From Polaromonas sp. (GTDB taxonomy: Bacteria > Pseudomonadota > Gammaproteobacteria > Burkholderiales > Burkholderiaceae_C): 9,470 nucleotides of DNA. The notes under the pieces were generated by a model. It saw only the letters and a list, made by a program, of their open reading frames with translations. It was not told where the DNA came from and made no database searches. The stretch covers positions 1 to 9,470 of the forward strand of contig JACMQR010000311.1 in the NCBI GenBank assembly GCA_014376885.1, written 5' to 3'. The stretch's first letter is position 1. Every line of letters begins with the position of its first letter. The position numbers and the translations under genes are program-made. Positions 1-5,160 of the stretch are shown here, in pieces.

Positions 1-641
1 AGCGTGGCGGCAATGACGGCCAGCCGCGTGTCGTCCGGGTTTCCGTTGGCCAACAGGCTTGAGAAGCGCATCAATCCGGGCTGATCGGCGCCCTGCCCCG
101 CTTCGTCAATCCAGACCACGGTCTTCAGATGCGGCAGCGTCACGGATTCGAGCTGGCCCGGCTGGCTGTGCGCCCACTCGGGCGCCAGCTCGCGCAGCAT
201 GCCGATATAGTCGCTGGTCTTGAATCTGGCCATGGTGACCAGCGCCCGGCAGTTGACCTTGTTGAGCGCGTATTCAACTTCGGCGGTGCGGTAGGCCGGG
301 TTGATGTTGACCAGGATCAGCCCGACCTTGGCCGTGGCCAGCTGCAGCAGCACCCATTCGGCGTTGTTGTGCGACCAGATGCCGACGCGCTCGCCGCTCT
401 GCAGGCCCAAGCCCAGCAACGCGCTGGCCAGTCGATCGGTTTCACGCTGCAGTTCGCGGTAGGTGTAGCGGCGGCGCTGATGAACGCTGACCAGCGCTTC
501 GTGCTCCGGCTGGCGCGCCGCCATGGCGTCAAAAAACGCGCCAATGGGCTGCTCGATCAGCGGCACATCGGTGGCGCCACGCGCATAGCTGGACGTGAAA
601 AGGGGGGTTGCGGGACTCGATTCAGAAAGTTCTGCGCTCAT
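1..641 (-). CDS. Fatty-acyl-CoA synthetase / AMP-binding ligase (N-terminal 213 residues; runs off window)
   Basis: Expected to activate a carboxylic acid to its acyl-CoA through an acyl-adenylate in the cytoplasm. Reading the minus strand from the ATG at 641 gives MSAELSESSPATPLFTSSYA and then an N-terminal AMP-binding (PF00501) fold: a 'YTYREL' segment near residue 60, 'GERVGIWSHNNAEWV' near 83-97, and 'GLILVNINPAYRTAEVEYAL' near 106-125, all typical of medium/long-chain acyl-CoA synthetases. The window ends before the P-loop (YTSGTTG-type) motif, so the catalytic core cannot be checked. The start is supported by GGAGA six bases upstream of the ATG (647-651). The gene is divergent from the AraC regulator at 766, with a 124-base shared control region, which suggests that regulator acts on it. 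Family membership is solid; substrate chain length is unknown. Confidence 0.9.
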   Translation of the reverse strand, partial: MSAELSESSPATPLFTSSYARGATDVPLIEQPIGAFFDAMAARQPEHEALVSVHQRRRYTYRELQRETDRLASALLGLGLQSGERVGIWSHNNAEWVLLQLATAKVGLILVNINPAYRTAEVEYALNKVNCRALVTMARFKTSDYIGMLRELAPEWAHSQPGQLESVTLPHLKTVVWIDEAGQGADQPGLMRFSSLLANGNPDDTRLAVIAAT

Positions 642-765
642 GGTTGTCTCCTTGCGGCCGCCAGCGTGGGCGGATTCGCCAGTATGGCGCATGCGGCATG
701 GCGGTGGCCTACCGCTGGCGTCATTGAGGTTGCAAATCGTGCCGCGCGCGGGCACACTTCCGGCC
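642..765. promoter_or_regulatory. Divergent control region with nested inverted repeats (acyl-CoA ligase / AraC)
   Basis: This 124-base gap must hold promoters for both divergent genes. It contains a perfect 8-bp inverted repeat, CGCCAGCG at 659-666 and CGCTGGCG at 713-720. Between the arms lies a 13-base palindrome, CGCCA-GTA-TGGCG, at 677-689. I see no convincing -35/-10 pair: the best -10-like hexamer for the minus strand is CATACT inside the small palindrome. The symmetry suggests a regulator site or cruciform, but AraC proteins normally bind direct repeats, so assignment to the neighbouring regulator is only an inference. Confidence 0.35.
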
Positions 766-1818
766 ATGCCAGCGACTTCGCCAGTTTCTTCCCGTTCAAA
801 ACCATTGAGCGCAACAGCCGTGACGCCCATTGCATTTGTGCAGGCAATAGTCCAGGCCTACGAGCGCCGAAGCAGCAGCCCGGCCGATGCGCTGGCGCAG
901 GCACAAATTGCGCCGTCTGCGCTGCTTGATCCAGCGTCGCGTATCACCGCCTGGCAAATGGAACGCATTTCCGGCACCGCGATGCAGCAACTTGATGACG
1001 AGGCGCTCGGCTGGTTCAGCCGGCGCCTGCCCTGGGGTAGCTACGGCATGCTGGCGCGTGCCTCCCTGAGCGCCCCGAATCTGGGCGTGGCGCTCAAACG
1101 CTGGTGCCGCCACCATGGGCTGATTACCGATGACATCACGCTCAAACTGTCGGTAACCGGCGACACGGCGCAGCTAGCCATCACCGAGCATCGCGACATG
1201 GGCAACCTGCGCGAGTTCTGTCTGGTTTCGGTGCTGCGCAACATCCTGGGCGTGGCCTGTTGGCTGATTGATTCGCGAATTCCTTTGCTGGGCGCGCAGT
1301 TCCCGTTTCCGCTGCCCGCGCACGGCGAGGTGTATGGCGTGCTTTTTTCCGGACCTACTGCGTTTAACGCTGCGCCGGCAGGCATCCGGTTTGATGCGCG
1401 TTACCTGGCGCTGCCGCTGCGGCGCGACGAACGGGCCATGCAACAGATGCTGCAGCGCGCCCTGCCGCTCACGGTGTTGCCCTACCGGCGCGACCGGCTG
1501 CTGGTCCAGCGCGTACGCCAGACGCTGGCAGCGCACCCGGCGCAAACCCACAGCGCCGACACCCTGGCTGCGCTGCTCAATGTGTCGCCGCGCACCCTGC
1601 ACCGCCAGCTCAAGGAAGAAGGCGCCTCGCTGCAGGCATTGAAAGACGAGGTGCGACGAGCGCGAGCGCTTGAGTTGCTGCTGCGCACGCACCGGCCCAT
1701 CAAGCAGGTGGCCGAAGCGGCGGGTTTTCAGAACGAAAAAAGCTTTATGCGCGCCTTTCGGAGCTGGACCGGCCAGTCGCCGGCGCAATTCAGGCGCTCG
1801 GGTCCGTCTCTGGCATGA
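766..1818 (+). CDS. AraC-family transcriptional regulator with arabinose-binding-like (PF12625) sensor domain
   Basis: A 350-residue DNA-binding regulator of the OruR/ArgR-like AraC subgroup, which has an N-terminal arabinose-binding-like sensor (about 25-215) and a C-terminal double helix-turn-helix (about 245-346). The HTH signature is clear: 'TLAALLNVSPRTLHRQLKEEG' from 266, then 'IKQVAEAAGFQNEKSFMRAF' at 312-331, and 'WTGQSPAQFRR' at 334-344. Total length is normal for the subgroup. The ATG at 766 is chosen because the frame remains open upstream to 595 but that part would overlap the divergent acyl-CoA ligase and has no family similarity. No strong Shine-Dalgarno precedes 766, so the exact start is uncertain by a few codons. 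Divergence from an acyl-CoA ligase suggests it senses a fatty or branched-chain acid or its CoA ester; that is inference. Confidence 0.92.
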   Translation: MPATSPVSSRSKPLSATAVTPIAFVQAIVQAYERRSSSPADALAQAQIAPSALLDPASRITAWQMERISGTAMQQLDDEALGWFSRRLPWGSYGMLARASLSAPNLGVALKRWCRHHGLITDDITLKLSVTGDTAQLAITEHRDMGNLREFCLVSVLRNILGVACWLIDSRIPLLGAQFPFPLPAHGEVYGVLFSGPTAFNAAPAGIRFDARYLALPLRRDERAMQQMLQRALPLTVLPYRRDRLLVQRVRQTLAAHPAQTHSADTLAALLNVSPRTLHRQLKEEGASLQALKDEVRRARALELLLRTHRPIKQVAEAAGFQNEKSFMRAFRSWTGQSPAQFRRSGPSLA

Positions 1819-1878
1819 CAGGTCAAACCGGCAGTCTGCCCCATGGGTCAAAAGCTGGCGCCGATTGGGCTCTTGGCT

Positions 1879-2538
1879 TCAGGCCGCAGCCAGTAGCCCC
1901 GGCAACTCGGCCATGTGGCCAAACAGATGGCTGGCGCCGGCCTGCCTCAGGGTCGGACCGTTTTCTGGCAGCGGGCAATAAGCCCAGACCGTCGCGCCGG
2001 CCGCCACGCCAGCCGTTACCCCGGTCGTTGTGTCCTCGATCACCAGGCAGCGCCCGCCCGCCGCGCCCAGATGCGCCGCCGCAGCCAGATACACATCGGG
2101 CGCCGGTTTGGAGCGCGGCATTTCGTGGCCGCTGAAGATGCGGCCGTCAAACCAGTCCATCAGCCCAACCTGGGCCAGCTGCATTTCCACCTTGAAGCGG
2201 TCCGCGCCTGAGGCGCAGGCGATGCGCTCGGCCGCGTGGACGTGGGCTGCCGCCACGGCCTCATGCGCACCAGCGATGGCTTTCAGCCGCGCCTGCAGCT
2301 CGCTGTTGCGCCTCGCGTAGAACTCGGCCATCCAGGCCTCGGTCAGCGGCCGGCCGGTGCGCGCCTCGATGGTGGCACGCTCATCGCGGACTGCCTTGCC
2401 GATGAAAAATCGCATGCATTCCTCGGGCGTGAGCGACCAGCCGCTTTCCTCCAGCAGGTCGCGCAGCACGCCGTTGGTGATCGGTTCGCTGTCCACCAGC
2501 ACGCCATCGCAGTCGAACAAGATGGCTTCAAATTTCAT
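1879..2538 (-). CDS. HAD-superfamily (subfamily IA) phosphatase / beta-phosphoglucomutase-like hydrolase
   Basis: A cytoplasmic 219-residue HAD hydrolase that should dephosphorylate, or isomerise, a small phosphorylated metabolite. All four HAD motifs are visible: motif I 'FDCDGVLVDSE' with nucleophile D9 and acid/base D11; motif II Ser110 in 'CASGADRFK'; motif III Lys144 in 'RSKPAPDVYL'; motif IV E168-D169 in 'CLVIEDTTTGV'. The helical cap lies between residues 15 and 85, as in beta-phosphoglucomutase and GPH-type phosphatases. The conserved Asp after motif I and the small cap place it in the IA group, but the substrate cannot be predicted. It is transcribed in the same direction as the YchJ-like gene upstream, but a repeat-like stem-loop separates them. 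It converges on the AraC gene with only 60 bases between the stop codons. Confidence 0.9.
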   Translation of the reverse strand: MKFEAILFDCDGVLVDSEPITNGVLRDLLEESGWSLTPEECMRFFIGKAVRDERATIEARTGRPLTEAWMAEFYARRNSELQARLKAIAGAHEAVAAAHVHAAERIACASGADRFKVEMQLAQVGLMDWFDGRIFSGHEMPRSKPAPDVYLAAAAHLGAAGGRCLVIEDTTTGVTAGVAAGATVWAYCPLPENGPTLRQAGASHLFGHMAELPGLLAAA

Positions 2539-2548
2539 GGTTACTCAC

Positions 2549-2605
2549 TTTTTAATAGCTGCTTGCGCACGCAGAACATGCGCAAAAGACATTTTTGGCT
2601 TAAAA
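2549..2605. repeat. Intergenic stem-loop element (Comamonadaceae-type repeat, degenerate copy)
   Basis: A T-rich start 'TTTTTAATAGC' is followed by a perfect 7-bp stem TTGCGCA (2563-2569) and TGCGCAA (2579-2585) with a 9-base loop, and by 'TTTTTGGCTTAAAA', whose GCTTAAAA end imperfectly mirrors the TTTTTAATAGC start. The overall plan resembles small intergenic repeats (TTTTGATAGC, stem-loop, GGCTATTTT) that I recall from Comamonadaceae genomes. It fills the gap between the HAD and YchJ-like genes, and its right end covers the YchJ-like stop codon (2600-2602). It may act as an mRNA 3' end or processing signal. Repeat status needs a genome-wide count. Confidence 0.5.
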
Positions 2606-3046
2606 CTGGTCACCATCGACGTAAAACCAGTGTCCCTGCTCGCGCACGAAGCGGCTGTGCTCGTGCAGGCGGGTCGCACGACCACCCTGGCGGCAGCGAG
2701 CGACGAACGCCACTTCCGCGTGGTTGGCGTCTAGCGGCCGGTGCGAGCGCACTTCCAGCCCCAGCCATTTCGCAGCCGGGTCGAGCGTGAGCTCGGTGGG
2801 GCGGGTGCTGGCATGCCAGGTGGCCAGCAGGTAGTCAGGGCGGCCCAGCGCGAAAGCGCTGTAGCGCGAGCGCATCAGCGTCTCGGCATCGGGCGCTGGC
2901 ACGGCGGTGGCTTCGCTCAGGTACAGGCCGCAGCAGGCCGAGAAAGGCAGAGGCTGGGTTTTGGCCGTCTTGGTTTCAGGGGCCGCCTTCGTTGCTGTGC
3001 GGCCGCAGGGACACGGTGTGGTCATTACTTCAGGCAGCGCAGCCAT
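2600..3046 (-). CDS. YchJ-like protein (UPF0225), lacks C-terminal SEC-C motif
   Basis: A small cytoplasmic protein of the YchJ/UPF0225 family (NTF2-like fold), 148 residues, function unknown. The family landmarks are 'CPCG' at 12-15 and 'CCG' at 38-40 (a putative zinc site), 'LMRSRYSAFALG' near 58-68, 'YLLATWHASTRP' near 72-83, and the C-terminal 'HSRFVREQGHWFYVDGD'. E. coli YchJ has a second CPCGSGKKFKKCC-type SEC-C motif after this point; here the protein ends at 'GDQF'. The spacing between CPCG and CC is stretched by a Thr/Lys/Ala/Pro-rich insert. The ATG at 3046 is favoured by AAGG seven bases upstream; an alternative start at 3025 (MTTPCPCG) fits the family N-terminus equally well but has a poorer ribosome site. 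Confidence 0.85.
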   Translation of the reverse strand: MAALPEVMTTPCPCGRTATKAAPETKTAKTQPLPFSACCGLYLSEATAVPAPDAETLMRSRYSAFALGRPDYLLATWHASTRPTELTLDPAAKWLGLEVRSHRPLDANHAEVAFVARCRQGGRATRLHEHSRFVREQGHWFYVDGDQF

Positions 3047-3162
3047 CGGCCAACCTTGCGTCGTTCAGGCGCGTCAAGATATTGTTCATTGTTCTGATTT
3101 TTACAGAGTTCAGGCCGGGCAATTGCGCACAGACGGAAGGCCCACTTCGCAGCGCACCACGA

Positions 3163-3194
3163 AGCGCATTTCCAATGCATCCAATGCATGCGCT
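3163..3194. repeat. Inverted repeat enclosing a tandem 9-mer duplication
   Basis: AGCGCAT at 3163-3169 and ATGCGCT at 3188-3194 form a perfect 7-bp inverted repeat. Between and overlapping them is a head-to-tail duplication of CCAATGCAT (3172-3180 and 3181-3189), each copy ending in the palindrome ATGCAT. It lies in the 194-base gap between the DUF2182 stop codon (3241) and the YchJ-like start (3046), both on the minus strand. It could be an operator upstream of the YchJ-like gene or an mRNA end structure for the DUF2182 gene. No T-tract follows, so it is not a typical intrinsic terminator. Confidence 0.4.
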
Positions 3195-3240
3195 CCACGC
3201 ATCAAGTGGCTTGCCGATTCGCCACACAGGCCGCTGGCGC

Positions 3241-4026
3241 CTAGCTCACCAGGGCCAGCAACTTGACCAGACCTGCCGCAATCAGCCCAAGCCCCAGGGC
3301 CGACGCCAGTCGTTCTCCACTCGGCGCTAATTTTTCAATCGCGACTGCAATCGACAGCGCGGCGATCCAGGCAAGGTTCATGACCCCACCCACGAAAAGC
3401 AAGGCCATCAGCGCCCAGCAACAGCCCACGCACATCAGGCCATGCCGCACCCCCATTACGAAGGCGCCATACAAGCCAGCGCGCCACTCCCCGAGCAGGA
3501 AACCCATCGGTGTGCGGCAACGCGAAAGGCATACCTGTTTGAGGCGCGAAAACTGATAGACACCAGCGACGAGCAGCAACACTGCAGTCAGTAAAGTCGA
3601 CGTGCTGACGATCATCGGATTGACCCAGCCCATGGCCTGCAGTGCCCACTGTGCCGCCGTAGCCCCCGCGCTGAAGGCGACCCAGACGAACAAATAGGCT
3701 GCAACAAAGCTGCCTCCCCGCGCCCGCTCTCCACTGCGAACGCCCAGATTGACGAAGGTCAGGATCATCGGCAGTGCCGACGGCAACATCATCGCGGCCA
3801 TCATGAGCGCCCACATGATCCAGATCGCAAGCACGCTGGCGACGCTCCAGTTGGAAGAATCCGGCATCGTCAGTTGCGCAAACGGTTGGCTCATGTCAAC
3901 CGCGATCCAGGCCAGGAACATCCAGCCGATCACGCTGATTGCCAGTATCCCCGCCGTCAGCTTTGACTGCCGGGCAACGAAGGTGGTCATGCCTTGTGAC
4001 GCCCTGTCAGCCGCTTGTTGTCGCAT
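3241..4026 (-). CDS. DUF2182 predicted metal-binding integral membrane protein
   Basis: A 261-residue inner-membrane protein of the DUF2182 (COG5486) family, function unknown. About six or seven hydrophobic segments can be seen, near residues 24-44, 62-91, 106-130, 139-160, 185-212, 213-230 and 240-259. The family hallmarks are a Met-rich helix 'MWALMMAAMMLPS' (71-83), a cytosolic-looking loop with C166 and C170 ('VCLSRC'), and 'VRHGLMCVGCCWALM' (193-207), giving His195, Met198, Cys199, Cys202 and Cys203, followed by 'GVMNLAW' and E231-K232. The ligand set would suit a soft metal such as copper, or thiol chemistry; this is inference. The ATG at 4026 has AAGGA nine bases upstream. It is divergent from a DUF1326 gene, and the two families commonly occur side by side, which argues for joint action. 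Confidence 0.9.
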   Translation of the reverse strand: MRQQAADRASQGMTTFVARQSKLTAGILAISVIGWMFLAWIAVDMSQPFAQLTMPDSSNWSVASVLAIWIMWALMMAAMMLPSALPMILTFVNLGVRSGERARGGSFVAAYLFVWVAFSAGATAAQWALQAMGWVNPMIVSTSTLLTAVLLLVAGVYQFSRLKQVCLSRCRTPMGFLLGEWRAGLYGAFVMGVRHGLMCVGCCWALMALLFVGGVMNLAWIAALSIAVAIEKLAPSGERLASALGLGLIAAGLVKLLALVS

Positions 4027-4113
4027 TGGTCACCGTCCTTCGCCAGTTCTCGAACTTGCTGGAACGATGCGCGTGTTTCGACCGGTAGTCAAGCGGCGGC
4101 GTCATCGATTTGG

Positions 4114-4131
4114 ATTGGTCTTTTTGCCAAT
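4114..4131. repeat. Small inverted repeat ATTGG...CCAAT in the DUF2182/DUF1326 divergent region
   Basis: ATTGG (4114-4118) and CCAAT (4127-4131) flank an 8-base T-rich loop, in the middle of the 250-base divergent region and about 90 bases upstream of the DUF2182 start. It might be a regulator half-site pair. I found no ECF-like or clear sigma70 promoter for the DUF2182 gene nearby. Short enough to be chance. Confidence 0.2.
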
Positions 4132-4182
4132 ATGCAGGTTGCAAACATGGTGAAGATGCGACATTGCGAAGGCTCAAACATC

Positions 4183-4210
4183 GGAATAAACTGTTCCGGA
4201 CGGAGTCGCA
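4183..4210 (+). promoter_or_regulatory. ECF-sigma-type promoter for the DUF1326 gene
   Basis: The -35 element GGAATAA (4183-4189) and the -10 element GTCGCA (4205-4210) are separated by 15 bases. This is the geometry of group-IV (RpoE/ECF) promoters: E. coli RpoE uses GGAACTT, about 15-16 bases, then GTCnnA. The predicted transcription start lies near 4216, giving a leader of about 60 bases that ends with AAGGAG (4264-4269) seven bases before the ATG at 4277. No ECF sigma gene is in the window. The match is by eye to the consensus, with no scoring. Confidence 0.55.
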
Positions 4211-4276
4211 ACGACAACGGATTTGCGCCCTTAAAGCGGACATCCAAACAGGAATCTTCGTTCAAGGAGTATCGCT

Positions 4277-4891
4277 ATGTCTACTTGGCAAATCACCGGT
4301 CAATACATGGAGACATGCAATTGCGCATTTCTCTGCCCTTGCATCCCCTCCAACCTCACGGCGCGACCGACCGAAGGTGACTGCAAGGCCGCGATCACGA
4401 TGTGCATTGACAAAGGTGCGAAGGACGGCATCAAACTCGACGGGCTGTCGTTCGTCGTCATGATGCATTCGCCGGGCGCAATGGGTGAGGGCAACATTAC
4501 CGTCGGGCTTATCGTCGACGACGCAGCTACGGACCACCAGGTTGAGGCGATCAGTGCCATCGCCACCGGGTCGGCCGGTGGTCCGATGGCCGCGCTCGCA
4601 CCGCTCGTTGGCAGGATTGCAGGCGTCGAACGGCGGCCGATTCGATTCGAGATCGAAGGGCTGAATCGCTCGGTACGCGCAGGAGAGTTGGTCGACCAGG
4701 CATGCGAAGGCGTCGCGAGTGTCGCCGATCCCAATCAAGCAGTCTGCGTTGACAACACCGCTCATCCGGTGAATAGCCGGCTGTCTCTTGCCAAGGCGAA
4801 GCGCAGCAGCTTTCACGTTTTTGGCATCGACTGGGAGGACGCTACGGGCACGCGCAACGGGCACTTCGCGCCCTTCGCCTGGACGGGTTGA
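4277..4891 (+). CDS. DUF1326 cysteine-rich protein, partner of DUF2182
   Basis: A 204-residue soluble protein of the DUF1326 (COG5588) family, function unknown; no signal peptide or membrane segment is visible. The family signature is at the N-terminus: 'GQYMETCNCAFLCPC' (8-22) places Cys14, Cys16, Cys20 and Cys22 in a CxC-x3-CxC array, followed by Cys36 and Cys43 ('GDCKAAITMC') and two later cysteines in 'DQACEG' and 'QAVCVD'. This looks like a metal or redox site. The ribosome site AAGGAG with 7-base spacing is the best in the window. Expression appears to be driven by an ECF-type promoter about 70 bases upstream. It is divergent from a DUF2182 membrane protein; the plausible model is a soluble thiol/metal carrier working with a membrane partner. 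Confidence 0.9.
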   Translation: MSTWQITGQYMETCNCAFLCPCIPSNLTARPTEGDCKAAITMCIDKGAKDGIKLDGLSFVVMMHSPGAMGEGNITVGLIVDDAATDHQVEAISAIATGSAGGPMAALAPLVGRIAGVERRPIRFEIEGLNRSVRAGELVDQACEGVASVADPNQAVCVDNTAHPVNSRLSLAKAKRSSFHVFGIDWEDATGTRNGHFAPFAWTG

Positions 4892-4952
4892 TTCTTCAGA
4901 TCGTGGCAAGGCGTCGCCTAACGCTCGTAATTCATTCCTGTTGATTTTTGAT

Positions 4953-4979
4953 CAGAACGCCTCTGCGGGAGGCGTTCTG
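4953..4979. repeat. Perfect 11-bp stem-loop downstream of DUF1326 (no T-tract)
   Basis: CAGAACGCCTC (4953-4963) pairs perfectly with GAGGCGTTCTG (4969-4979) across a 5-base TGCGG loop, 62 bases past the DUF1326 stop codon. It is the strongest hairpin in the window. Neither strand has a T-run immediately after the stem, so it is not a textbook intrinsic terminator; a role as an mRNA 3'-end stabiliser or a site near Rho-dependent termination is possible. A competing pairing exists: CCTCTGC (4960-4966) with GCAGAGG (4990-4996). Confidence 0.5.
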
Positions 4980-5060
4980 GACCAGCCTTGCAGAGGAGGC
5001 CGCTTGAGTCATCGCGTGCGAATAGGGACTTCCAAGCCCTTCGCACCACTCGTGAATCCT

Positions 5061-5079
5061 GCCCCCCGCCCCCCCCCGC
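5061..5079. repeat. C6-G-C9 homopolymer tract (G-rich on minus strand)
   Basis: GC6 is followed by GC9 and GC, so the minus strand carries G9-C-G6. It lies about 80 bases downstream of the aminotransferase stop codon on that gene's coding strand, in non-coding sequence. Long G tracts of this kind can slip during replication and can form a G-quadruplex. The length reported here could also carry a sequencing error. Confidence 0.7.
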
Positions 5080-5160
5080 TTTGACCGCACTGCGAATCAT
5101 CTTGTGTTCGCGAACCGAGCATTCTTTAAGGCGCTGGCGCAGCAAAGACCCTCTATTCGA

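Noticed and set aside
595..765. Upstream in-frame extension of the AraC gene (57 extra codons)
   Set aside because: It would overlap the divergent acyl-CoA ligase start and its ribosome site, and the extra peptide has no AraC-like content. The ATG at 766 is taken instead.
1174..1851. Minus-strand open frame of 225 codons
   Set aside because: It is antisense to the AraC gene's sensor and HTH regions and has no recognisable domain.
3030..3089. A 19-codon minus-strand frame (MNNILTRLNDARLADGCAA) overlapping the YchJ-like start
   Set aside because: No ribosome site precedes it and the peptide has no leader-peptide features; it is probably chance.
4262..4909. Minus-strand open frame of 215 codons
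   Set aside because: It is antisense to the DUF1326 gene, which has the family motif, a strong ribosome site and a promoter.
4916..4980. Possible integron attC site beginning with GCCTAAC (4916-4922)
   Set aside because: The 5' core-like heptamer fits RYYYAAC, but no GTTRRRY partner and no L'/L'' pairing are found within the next 150 bases, and there is no integrase or cassette array.
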